Source: REEB509 sp049314555 (GTDB taxonomy: Bacteria > Pseudomonadota > Alphaproteobacteria > Caulobacterales > Aquidulcibacteraceae). From it: a stretch of DNA of 13,599 bases. A program made the position numbers and the translations under genes. Positions 1 through 6,463 of the stretch are shown piece after piece. The notes under the pieces are model-generated. The model ran no database searches and had not been told where the DNA came from. It saw nothing but the letters and a program-made list of their open reading frames with translations. Every line of letters begins with the position of its first letter. The stretch's first letter is position 1. The stretch lies in NCBI GenBank assembly GCA_049314555.1, contig JBMOEW010000054.1, positions 1 through 13,599 of the forward strand, read 5' to 3'.

Positions 1-70
1 TAGCTCAACCGGATAGAGCATCCGCCTTCTAAGCGGACGGTTGCAGGTTCGAGTCCTGCTGGGCGCGCCA
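1..70 (+). tRNA. tRNA-Arg (anticodon TCT), 5' end cut by window
   Basis: The sequence starts exactly at tRNA position 8 (TAGCTC), so the seven 5' acceptor bases lie outside the window. The D-arm, the anticodon arm CCGCCTTCTAAGCGG with TCT in the loop, a variable loop, the T-arm GCAGG-TTCGAGT-CCTGC, the 3' acceptor strand TGGGCGC, a G discriminator base and an encoded CCA ending at 70 can all be read. TCT decodes AGA (and AGG) arginine codons. The neighbouring metC converges on it and stops only five bases beyond the CCA. I see no integrase gene or duplicated tRNA end here that would mark it as an attachment site. Confidence 0.95.
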
Positions 71-75
71 GGTGT

Positions 76-1287
76 TCACAACGGGAGCGAAAGCTGAGCC
101 AGGCCTGCGTCAAGGTCTGCGATTAGGTCGTTGGGGTCTTCAAGACCAATGGAGAGGCGAAACAGCGGGCCGCTCGCCTGCCAGCGCGTCGCCGATCGCG
201 CCATCATCCGATCGCCGGGAACTATCAGGCTTTCAAATCCCCCCCAGGACGCCCCAATCCCAAACAGAGAAAGATCAGACATAAAGCGGCTGACAGCCTG
301 GTCCGGCCACGCCTGAGCCAGCGTGAACCCGAACACACCGCTCGCCCCCGTGAAATCCCGCGCCCATAGCGCATGACCAGGAGCCCCTGGAAGAGCAGGG
401 TGGAGCACACTGCTGACAGCCGCTTGGGCGCTCAACCAATGCGCCACTTTCAGCGCGGAAGCCCCTTGTTGCGCCAAACGCACCGGCATGGTCCGCAAGC
501 CCCGTAAAACAAGGTAAGCGTCGTCTGGCGACACGCCCATCCCCAGCATGAGGTTACACGCCGCGACCTGTTCTGCGACGTCCGCGCTGGCACCAATGAC
601 CGAACCCATAAGAACATCAGCATGGCCAGCCTGGTATTTGGTCAGCGCCTGAATGCTCAGATCAACGCCGTGTTCGAACGGCTTGAAGAAGACGCCAGCG
701 CTCCAGGTGTTGTCGATCGCCGTCAAAACACCGCGCGCCCGAGCGACTGAAGTGATGGCGGGGATATCTTGAACTTCAAACGTGATTGAGCCTGGCGATT
801 CAAGCCAGATCAAGCGCGTGTTGGGTTGGATCAAGCTGTCAATCTGCGCGCCACAGGCGGGGTCAAAATAGCGAGCGGTCACGCCAAAACGGCTCAACAG
901 GCCATCAGCAAAGCGACGCGTGGGGCGATAGACACTGTCGGTGATCAACACCTCATCGCCAGACCGCGTGGCCGCCAAGAGGGCCAGCGTGCACGCAGCG
1001 AGCCCGGAAGGCGCAAGCGTGCAGCCGGCTCCGCCCTCAACCGCCAAAAGGGCTCCCTTGAGGCAGTCGTGCACCGAAAGCCCCTCAAGCCCATAGGTGC
1101 GGTTGGCATCGCTGAACAAGCCATCCGCTTCATCAAACAAAAGCGTTGAAGCGCGTTGGATCGGCGGATTGACGGTGAGGTCGCGACCAACCCGGGTGCG
1201 CCCGATCTTGCTTAGGGTGCTGGCGAGTTGGGCAAGGGGATCGGGCAGCAGCATCGGCCTAGGAACCGGTGACGATGGGGGTGTCAT
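76..1287 (-). CDS. metC: Cystathionine beta-lyase (PLP-dependent, MetC type)
   Basis: Cytosolic PLP enzyme that cleaves cystathionine to homocysteine, pyruvate and ammonia in methionine synthesis; the family often also desulfurates cysteine. The 403-residue product aligns along its length with E. coli MetC: the NPPIQRAST entry motif (about 40-48), the cofactor-ring aspartate in IDNTW (D192), the Schiff-base lysine in ALTKYQAGHAD (K217), ESPGSITFEVQD, HPALPGAPGH and a C-terminal SWGGFESL segment. The E. coli YARRG phosphate-loop motif appears as YGLEG (65-69), a form I recall from other alphaproteobacterial members. The ATG at 1287 overlaps the upstream sulfurtransferase by 29 bases. An ATG at 1254, four bases after that gene's stop, is an alternative giving 392 residues; neither has a strong ribosome binding site. 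It is probably co-transcribed with sseA. Function is confident, the start less so. Confidence 0.92.
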   Translation of the reverse strand: MTPPSSPVPRPMLLPDPLAQLASTLSKIGRTRVGRDLTVNPPIQRASTLLFDEADGLFSDANRTYGLEGLSVHDCLKGALLAVEGGAGCTLAPSGLAACTLALLAATRSGDEVLITDSVYRPTRRFADGLLSRFGVTARYFDPACGAQIDSLIQPNTRLIWLESPGSITFEVQDIPAITSVARARGVLTAIDNTWSAGVFFKPFEHGVDLSIQALTKYQAGHADVLMGSVIGASADVAEQVAACNLMLGMGVSPDDAYLVLRGLRTMPVRLAQQGASALKVAHWLSAQAAVSSVLHPALPGAPGHALWARDFTGASGVFGFTLAQAWPDQAVSRFMSDLSLFGIGASWGGFESLIVPGDRMMARSATRWQASGPLFRLSIGLEDPNDLIADLDAGLAQLSLPL

Positions 1288-2113
1288 CGCGACTGCCCCA
1301 TTCCGCCCAGGAGCCGTCATAAACAGCAGCGTTCCAAAGACCAAGATGCGCAAGCCCAAGGGCCAAGACTGCCGCCGATATCCCCGATCCGCACGTGCAC
1401 ACGATCGGCCGTGCCAAGTCCAATCCAGCAGAAGTCAGCACGCTTCGAAGCTCATCTTTGTTTTTCATCTGGCCGTCGGACGTCAGAAGGTGTCCAAAAG
1501 GAAGGTTCACAGCCCCCGGCATATGGCCAGGCCGCAATCCAGGCCTTGGCTCGGGCACAGCGCCTGTGAAGCGGCCCTCGGGGCGCGCATCCGCGATCTG
1601 CCCCCCGCGGTCCAGAACGGCCCGCATCTCGGGTAAAGTGCGGATCAGGTCAGCGCGCCGTCTGGGCGTAAAGTGACGTTCTTGCGGCTTTAGCGGTGGC
1701 CCCGTATCCACGGCATGACCGGCTGCCACCCAGGCTGGCAGGCCGCCGTCCAGAACCACTACATCTTCTTTGCCCATAAGCCGAAACAGCCACCAGACCC
1801 GAGCCGCGGAAAACAGTCCCAAGGCGTCATAAACGACCACCCGGGTGCCGTCGCCGATTCCCATTTTCATGACGCGCGACGCGAACTTTTCCGGCGGCGG
1901 AACCATATGCGGAAGCGGATCAGACAGATCAGAAATCTCGTCAATGTCAAAAAAATTGGCCCCCGGAATTCGGCCCTCCAGGTAAAGGGCCCGGGCGTTG
2001 CGCGGGTCGTTGGGCATGAACCAGGTCGCGTCCACGATTCTCACGTCAGGCGCCCCCAAACGCGCCGCAAGCCAATCAACGCTTACGATCGGGTCATCTG
2101 GAACATCTGGCAT
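1259..2113 (-). CDS. sseA: 3-mercaptopyruvate sulfurtransferase (tandem rhodanese)
   Basis: Transfers sulfur from 3-mercaptopyruvate to a thiol or cyanide acceptor through a cysteine persulfide. The product has 284 residues, close to the 281 of E. coli SseA. Two rhodanese domains are visible: an inactive N-terminal one (VSVDWLAARLG, VVVYDALGLFSAARVWWLFR, LDGGLPAW) and a C-terminal catalytic one with the loop CTCGSGISAA, whose nucleophile is C241. The CGSG(I/V)(S/T)A loop is the mercaptopyruvate-type signature rather than the CRxGx(R/T) loop of thiosulfate rhodaneses. The open frame runs further upstream, but the ATG at 2113 (MPDVPDDPIVSVDW) has a GGAG six bases away and matches the family N-terminus. 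It is the first gene of a unit with metC, so the pair handles cysteine-derived sulfur. Confidence 0.93.
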   Translation of the reverse strand: MPDVPDDPIVSVDWLAARLGAPDVRIVDATWFMPNDPRNARALYLEGRIPGANFFDIDEISDLSDPLPHMVPPPEKFASRVMKMGIGDGTRVVVYDALGLFSAARVWWLFRLMGKEDVVVLDGGLPAWVAAGHAVDTGPPLKPQERHFTPRRRADLIRTLPEMRAVLDRGGQIADARPEGRFTGAVPEPRPGLRPGHMPGAVNLPFGHLLTSDGQMKNKDELRSVLTSAGLDLARPIVCTCGSGISAAVLALGLAHLGLWNAAVYDGSWAEWGSRDDTPIVTGS

Positions 2114-2119
2114 GCGTGG

Positions 2120-2123
2120 CTCC
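2120..2123 (-). promoter_or_regulatory. Ribosome binding site of sseA
   Basis: The minus strand reads GGAG followed by a six-base spacer (CCACGC) and ATG at 2113. It fixes the sseA start, because the frame stays open for another 83 codons upstream without family similarity. Confidence 0.7.
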
Positions 2124-2194
2124 AAGGCTGAGGCCTGCGGGAAGATGACGCTAGCGGGTGCATAGTCGCCATTCAATCCACGTGTCTGTTTGAG

Positions 2195-2224
2195 TGATCC
2201 AACGTGCATGACGAAGCGTAATCC
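2195..2224 (+). promoter_or_regulatory. RpoE/ECF11-like promoter of the ChrR-like gene
   Basis: The -35 element TGATCC (2195-2200) and the -10 element TAATCC (2219-2224) are separated by exactly 18 bases. This matches, from memory, the promoter class used by the Rhodobacter RpoE sigma factor of the singlet-oxygen response. The same layout occurs at 2848-2877 and, on the minus strand, at 9378-9349. The predicted transcript start near 2230 leaves a leader of under 20 bases before the ATG at 2248, with AAAGG (2231-2235) almost at its 5' end. Seen: hexamers and spacing. Inferred: the sigma factor. Confidence 0.72.
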
Positions 2225-2247
2225 CCCACAAAAGGTGTATCCCGCGC

Positions 2248-2850
2248 ATGAGTTCACATCAGATCGACTATGACACATTGCTGCTGGACCATGCCGTTGG
2301 CGCTTTGCCGGCAGCTGCCTCCCTCGTAGTAAGCGTCCATGTCGCGATGCGCGATCCCGCACTCCGGCAAGCGCTGTTCATCGATGAGATTGGGGCGTGC
2401 CTGCTTGAAGGGGCACCGCAGGCACAGCTCTGGTCACATCCTTTGCCGCAGCGGCGCACCAACCTGCCATCTCCCCAGGAAACGAAGTGGAGCAGGGCAC
2501 AGGTCGTTATTGCCGCCGCTGGTGTGGAAACAAATTCGATCGCATGGCGCTGGCGTTGGTTTGGCCTGCACGAGCATGCACTCCCGGTCGAAGGTGCAAC
2601 ACTCTTGCGCATGGCCCCCGGTGTTTCCGCGCCCCGCCATGGCCACACGGCCGATGAACTCACTTTGGTCTTGTCCGGCACCTATCAAGACGAAACGGGC
2701 AGTTACGGCGTCGGCGATCTAGCGATTGCCGGGCCTGACTACGCGCACCGACCAAGAACACCAAAAGACGCCGGCTGCGTATGCTTGACCGCGTCCCTTG
2801 CCCCAGCGCCCAAGCCACGCTGGCACTGGAACGCCCCCGGCCGGGCATGA
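2248..2850 (+). CDS. ChrR-like cupin protein lacking the anti-sigma CxxC zinc ligands
   Basis: This 200-residue protein has the layout of the ChrR anti-sigma family: an N-terminal helical domain (about 4-55, DYDTLLLDHAVGALPAAAS onward) and a C-terminal cupin (about 110-185). The cupin metal ligands are intact as H131-G-H133, E137 (in HTADELTLVLSGTYQDE) and H167, the HxH-E-H set known from Rhodobacter ChrR. In the N-terminal domain H4 and H31 match ChrR zinc ligands, but the positions of C35 and C38 are R35 and A38, so the zinc site that holds the sigma factor is missing two ligands. No sigma-factor gene adjoins it, as would be usual for a true rpoE-chrR pair. I infer a cupin-type accessory or sensor protein rather than the primary anti-sigma factor. 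R. sphaeroides RSP_1090, a ChrR-like protein reported as needed for the singlet-oxygen response, may be a counterpart. It leads a unit with the DUF6134-like and SDR genes. Confidence 0.8.
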   Translation: MSSHQIDYDTLLLDHAVGALPAAASLVVSVHVAMRDPALRQALFIDEIGACLLEGAPQAQLWSHPLPQRRTNLPSPQETKWSRAQVVIAAAGVETNSIAWRWRWFGLHEHALPVEGATLLRMAPGVSAPRHGHTADELTLVLSGTYQDETGSYGVGDLAIAGPDYAHRPRTPKDAGCVCLTASLAPAPKPRWHWNAPGRA

Positions 2851-2877
2851 TCCGAGGTCTGCGCCGTTTCGTATAAT
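2848..2877 (+). promoter_or_regulatory. Second RpoE/ECF11-like promoter, overlapping the upstream stop codon
   Basis: TGATCC at 2848-2853 is followed by an 18-base spacer and TATAAT at 2872-2877. The TGA of the -35 hexamer is also the stop codon of the ChrR-like gene. The transcript would start near 2884, about 22 bases before the ATG at 2906. TATAAT also suits a sigma-70 -10, but no TTGACA-like box lies 16-18 bases upstream, which favours the ECF reading. It would let the DUF6134-like and SDR genes be expressed separately from the cupin gene. Confidence 0.65.
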
Positions 2878-2905
2878 CAACGAAACAAAAAAGGGCTTGT
2901 CACCG

Positions 2906-3556
2906 ATGCGCACTCTCCTCGTTGCTTTCTTCGCACTGTTTTGCGCCTCGCAAGCCTATGCCGCAACGAACCCCGGTCGGCTTGAGTTCAACGTCACCCG
3001 AAATGGCCAACCCTTCGGCTCCCATCGCGTCGAAGTCAGTCAGGCCGGCAATGAGCTTATCGTCCGAAATGTGGTGGCGTTGCGTGCCAACGTCGGCCCG
3101 GTCACAGCGTTCCGCTATGAGCATACCTGCACCGAACGCTGGCGTCAGGGTAGCCTGCAGGGCCTGCAGTGCCAGACCTTGAAAGATGGGCGCCGGCTAA
3201 GAATGTCGGCGTCCACCACAGCGACGGGCATCGAAACGCAGGGACCGCAGGGCGTGCACCGCTTTCCGCTCACCGCAGCACCTACCAGCTGGTGGACCCG
3301 CCAAACATTGCAGGCCACCGCCTTCATCGACACAGAGACCGGTGCCTCTATGCCGGTGTCCGTGACACCCATGGGCCGAGAAACGATCTCCGTCGCCGGC
3401 CGTTCGGTCGTCGCAGATCGCTTTCGCGTTTTGGGGTCGATTGCGCTCGATGTGTGGTACGATCAGCAAGGCCATTGGGTGCGATGCGCCTTTACCGCCC
3501 GCGGCCAGCGAATCGAATATCAACTCACCTCGCCCATTTCCTCAGCGCCGTCTTGA
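2906..3556 (+). CDS. Exported DUF6134-like protein of unknown function
   Basis: The 216-residue product begins with a clear Sec signal peptide: MR, then a hydrophobic stretch LLVAFFALFCAS and a likely cut after AYA (residue 19). The mature part is beta-rich and resembles DUF6134 as I recall it: FNVTRNGQPFGSHRVEV near the start, FRYEHTCTERW (69-79), PTSWW (126-130), an IDTETGA segment, VTPMGRETISV and a C-terminal LDVWYDQQGHWV...RIEYQLTSP. Three cysteines (C75, C89, C194) remain after cleavage. The frame is open further upstream, but only the ATG at 2906 gives a signal peptide; AAGGG lies about ten bases before it. It should be periplasmic or outer-membrane associated. Its place between a ChrR-like protein and an SDR, behind its own stress-type promoter, suggests a role in envelope or lipid protection; its activity is unknown. 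Confidence 0.72.
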   Translation: MRTLLVAFFALFCASQAYAATNPGRLEFNVTRNGQPFGSHRVEVSQAGNELIVRNVVALRANVGPVTAFRYEHTCTERWRQGSLQGLQCQTLKDGRRLRMSASTTATGIETQGPQGVHRFPLTAAPTSWWTRQTLQATAFIDTETGASMPVSVTPMGRETISVAGRSVVADRFRVLGSIALDVWYDQQGHWVRCAFTARGQRIEYQLTSPISSAPS

Positions 3557-3583
3557 GCGCTGGCAGTTTCGAAAGTGTAGCCG

Positions 3584-4372
3584 ATGCCGCGTCGTCCCGC
3601 TCGAACAGAACACGGCTGCGCCTGGGTGACGGGGGGCAGCTCCGGCATTGGCGCAGCGATTGTGCACAGACTGGTCGAAAAGGGATGGCGTGTTGCAGCC
3701 ACAGCTCGCGATCGCCACGCCCTAGCGCGATTGGCAGAAGCCTCCCCAGATGGGGCAATTTTGCCAGCGCCCGCAGACGTTTCCGATCTTGCTGCCATGA
3801 AGGCGGCCGCAGAAGAAATCCGCGCGAAATTCGGACCGATCGGGCTGTTGGTAGCAAACGCAGGGATTTACCTGCCAGTTCCCGCCCCCGAAATCGACGT
3901 CAGTCGATTTCGGCGCACCTTTGAAGTGAACGTCCTTGGTGTCGCCCATGCCTTGGCGCAAGTCCTGCCCGACATGGCGGCCCGCGGCGAGGGCCACATT
4001 CACATCGTTTCCTCCGCCACCGGCTTTGGCGGAATGCCAACGGCTTCAGCCTATGGGGCTTCAAAGGCAGCCCTCATCAACATGGCCGAGTGTCTGAAAA
4101 TCGAACTGGAGCGCACAGGCGTTGGGGTGTCGCTGTCCACCCCAGGCTTTGTCGATACGCCGGCCCAAACAGATAACGCCTTTCCAAAGCCTTTTATGGT
4201 TTCGCCAAAGCTCGCCGCGCAACGCATCGTTGCCGGGATCCAGCGCGGCGGCTTTGAAACAACTTTCCCACGGCGCTTCACCTGGCCCCTCAAGGCACTT
4301 TATGCTCTGCCAAAACCAATCTATTTGGCGCTCGTCCGCAAGCAGACAGGATGGAACAAACCGGCGGCCTGA
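3584..4372 (+). CDS. Short-chain dehydrogenase/reductase (SDR)
   Basis: A classical SDR of 262 residues. The Rossmann cofactor loop TGGSSGIG is at 16-23, the structural NAG at 92-94, the catalytic asparagine at N116, the catalytic serine at S144 (IVSSATG), and the YxxxK pair is Y157 and K161; the full tetrad is present. A40-R42 after the second strand (ATARDR) suggests NADP(H) preference. The C-terminus (about 232-262) is hydrophobic and basic, PLKALYALPKPIYLALVRKQTGW, which could bind the membrane and fits a lipid-like substrate. It starts 27 bases after the DUF6134-like gene with no strong ribosome binding site, so translation may depend on upstream ribosomes. Substrate unknown; the neighbours point to a fatty acyl or other lipid keto/hydroxy group. 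Confidence 0.88.
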   Translation: MPRRPARTEHGCAWVTGGSSGIGAAIVHRLVEKGWRVAATARDRHALARLAEASPDGAILPAPADVSDLAAMKAAAEEIRAKFGPIGLLVANAGIYLPVPAPEIDVSRFRRTFEVNVLGVAHALAQVLPDMAARGEGHIHIVSSATGFGGMPTASAYGASKAALINMAECLKIELERTGVGVSLSTPGFVDTPAQTDNAFPKPFMVSPKLAAQRIVAGIQRGGFETTFPRRFTWPLKALYALPKPIYLALVRKQTGWNKPAA

Positions 4373-4384
4373 TTAGCGATCAGG
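4368..4384. terminator. Hairpin between convergent genes, containing both stop codons
   Basis: CCTGAT (4368-4373), loop TAGCG, ATCAGG (4379-4384) form a perfect six-base stem. The SDR stop (4370-4372) and the stop of the cyclopropane-synthase-like gene (4382-4380) both lie inside it. There is no T-tract on either side, so as an intrinsic terminator it is weak; it may stabilise or separate the two convergent transcripts, or be chance. Confidence 0.3.
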
Positions 4385-5633
4385 GACGAGTTAGCGCAAG
4401 CTGGATGACATCGGTTCGCCCGGTCCGAAAACCCGCTTCGCAATAGCCAAGATAAAAGTTCCAGAGCTGCTTGAAGCGTTCATCAAAGCCAAGGGTTTTC
4501 ACATCCTCCCAGCGCGAAAGGAAGGTGTGCGACCATTCATTCAAGGTTCGCGCATAAGAGGGGCCGAAACGGTCCATAGCCGCCCAACCAAGCCCGGCCT
4601 TGGCCACTTCCTCTTTCAGTCGTCCAACGCTGGCCAGCATCCCGCCTGGGAATACATAACGCTGAATGAAGTCCGCCCGCTGACGATAGGTCTCAAACAG
4701 GTCATCCTGGATTGTGATGACCTGAAGCGCCGCGCGACCACCTGGGCGCAACACATCGCGGACCTTTTGGAAATACGTCCCCCAGTACTGCTCGCCGACC
4801 GCCTCAAACATTTCGATGGACGCCACCTTGTCATAGTCCCCCACCACGTCGCGATAGTCCTGCAGCCTCAGTTCCACCTTGTCGTTCAGACCTTGAGCTG
4901 CGATCCGCTCTTGGGCAAAGGCGAGTTGGGCATTGCTGATCGTCAAACCCGTGACCTTGGCACCAAACTCCTTGGCAGCGACCTCAGCAAAGCCGCCCCA
5001 CCCGCAACCGATCTCCAAAACGGTTTCGCCAGGTTTCAGGTCCAGATGGCGGGCGAGCGCGCGGTACTTCGCGGCTTGCGCGTCCTTGAGCGGCGCGTCC
5101 GCCCCGATCGTATCCCAACGCGCCGAAGAATAGGTCATCGAAGGGTCAAGCCAGGCCCGATAGAAGTCGTTTCCCAGATCATAGTGCGCGAGAATGTTAC
5201 GCTTTGAGCCCTGCTTGGTGTTGGCGTTACCCATGTGGCGCATCCAATGGGCAAGCCGGTACAGCGGGTTTCCTTGGAAGATCCGGATGATGCGCTCGGC
5301 GTTGTCGGCGAGGAAGGTAAGCAGCCCGGGCAGGTCGGGGGTCTCCCATTCCTTCGCCATATAGCTTTCCGCAAACCCAATATCGCCAGACGCCAACACG
5401 CGCTTTGCAAATCCAAAGTTCACCAAGCGCATGTGCACGCGCGTGCCACCGACCGAGCCGAACAGAAGTGTTCGTCCGTCTGGCAAAGTCATGACCAGCC
5501 GGCCCCCGCGCACGTTGAGGCATGCCAGCGCCACGGCCTTGAAACTGGTAGGAACCCCAGACAAGCCCGCAATCAAAGAAGGCGTCGCATCCGTTTCGAT
5601 AGGAGATGTGGCGATAGCAGTAGCGGCATTCAT
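4380..5633 (-). CDS. cfa: Cyclopropane-fatty-acid-synthase-like SAM methyltransferase
   Basis: A 417-residue SAM-dependent methyltransferase acting on double bonds of phospholipid acyl chains, cytoplasmic or at the inner membrane. Features: an N-terminal lipid-binding domain (to about 140), the family signature HYDLGNDFYRAWLD (150-163), the SAM loop VLEIGCGWGG (205-214), the LQDYRD motif (257-262), MFEAVG with E277, DFIQRYVFPGG (321-331) and YCEAGFRTG with C398, equivalent to E. coli Cfa C354. By my hand alignment E. coli H266, one of the bicarbonate ligands, is Q304 here and C139 is a serine (in YSSARW); this variant is, as I recall, usual in homologues next to FAD-oxidase and DUF1365 genes. 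The product could therefore be a methyl-branched or methylene chain instead of a cyclopropane ring. The ATG at 5633 shares ATGA with the DUF1365 stop, indicating translational coupling. Last gene of the minus-strand operon. Confidence 0.9.
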   Translation of the reverse strand: MNAATAIATSPIETDATPSLIAGLSGVPTSFKAVALACLNVRGGRLVMTLPDGRTLLFGSVGGTRVHMRLVNFGFAKRVLASGDIGFAESYMAKEWETPDLPGLLTFLADNAERIIRIFQGNPLYRLAHWMRHMGNANTKQGSKRNILAHYDLGNDFYRAWLDPSMTYSSARWDTIGADAPLKDAQAAKYRALARHLDLKPGETVLEIGCGWGGFAEVAAKEFGAKVTGLTISNAQLAFAQERIAAQGLNDKVELRLQDYRDVVGDYDKVASIEMFEAVGEQYWGTYFQKVRDVLRPGGRAALQVITIQDDLFETYRQRADFIQRYVFPGGMLASVGRLKEEVAKAGLGWAAMDRFGPSYARTLNEWSHTFLSRWEDVKTLGFDERFKQLWNFYLGYCEAGFRTGRTDVIQLALTRP

Positions 5634-6463
5634 GGTTGCAAGGATTTCCTGTTTACCGCGCGTCTGGACGCGGTTTTGGCTGGGCTGATAGCGATGGCGG
5701 GTGAGGCTGGCGTTAGCGGAGGGGCGGGCTTGCGCCGATACCTCGCACCCTTCAGCCAGGTCCAAAGCGCTTGCCAATGGATGGCAACCACAACACCCAA
5801 AGTCATAAGCGGCATGGTCACCAAAACGCGGGCAAGCCGTCCGTCTGTAAGCGCGGTCCGCACGCCCGCAAGGGTTGCCAAATGAGTCAGCTCCCCTTCG
5901 GTCCGGTTTTCGATCCGCAACGCAAACGCGTCGCCCGGCGGTTGTAACGAAAACAGATAGTCACCTTCCACGTCAAAGAATGGCGACACGTGGAACGCTT
6001 TCGCGGCTGAATGCGGCTCTGCAGGCGTAGTCGCCACGTAGCAATGGGCTTCGCCAAAGGTATTGCGCACCTCGTAGATCACCCCGCGCAAGTCTCCCTC
6101 TGGCCCATACCCGAGGAAAACAGATAAAGGATTGAAAACGAAGCCCAGCATCCGCGGGAAGCACAAGAGATGGACCGCACCCCCGTCCAGCCGCACCCCA
6201 TGGTCACGCCATAACGCTTCAGACCAGGCGCGCAGCGAGCCCCCGTCCCGTGGCCCGTGATCTTTGTCGCGAAAGCTGAAAACGCCCGGCCTATTGTGCG
6301 AAAGCAGCCTCAAGTGCTGTGCAGCCTCAGATACACGGTCGACATCGAACATGATCTGGAACAGACGGTAGCTAAACGCGCGTTTGAAGGGCGTGTAGCG
6401 CGCATGCAGAGTGCGGTTCAGATAGCCCCAGGCGGGGGCGGTGTCTACGCCTTGCCCCGTCAT
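5630..6463 (-). CDS. DUF1365 family protein
   Basis: A 277-residue DUF1365 member. Family blocks seen: LHARYTPFKRAFSYRLF (19-35), FPRMLGFVFNPLSVF (102-116), YEVRNTFGEAHCY (130-142) and AFHVSPFFDVEGDY (156-169). A hydrophobic stretch near the C-terminus (about 211-236, with VLVTMPLMTLGVVVAIHW) is followed by a basic tail, which suggests membrane attachment. The molecular role of DUF1365 is not established to my knowledge; it recurs between an FAD amine-oxidase-like gene and a cyclopropane-synthase-like gene in many bacteria, which implies a shared lipid pathway. Both ends overlap the neighbours by four bases (ATGA), so the three genes are tightly coupled. Confidence 0.9.
   Translation of the reverse strand: MTGQGVDTAPAWGYLNRTLHARYTPFKRAFSYRLFQIMFDVDRVSEAAQHLRLLSHNRPGVFSFRDKDHGPRDGGSLRAWSEALWRDHGVRLDGGAVHLLCFPRMLGFVFNPLSVFLGYGPEGDLRGVIYEVRNTFGEAHCYVATTPAEPHSAAKAFHVSPFFDVEGDYLFSLQPPGDAFALRIENRTEGELTHLATLAGVRTALTDGRLARVLVTMPLMTLGVVVAIHWQALWTWLKGARYRRKPAPPLTPASPAIAISPAKTASRRAVNRKSLQP

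Noticed and set aside
1..75. tRNA-Arg as an integration site
   Set aside because: No integrase, no repeated tRNA 3' end and ordinary housekeeping genes next to it.
826..1636. Long plus-strand ORFs opposite metC and sseA
   Set aside because: They are antisense shadows caused by high GC content, with no family similarity.
2148..2176. Possible sigma-70 promoter of sseA on the minus strand (TTGAAT-17-TAGCGT)
   Set aside because: The -10 matches poorly and there is no second line of evidence; kept out of the feature list.
2248..2850. Calling this gene chrR itself
   Set aside because: The CxxC zinc ligands are absent and no rpoE sigma gene is adjacent, so it is described as ChrR-like.
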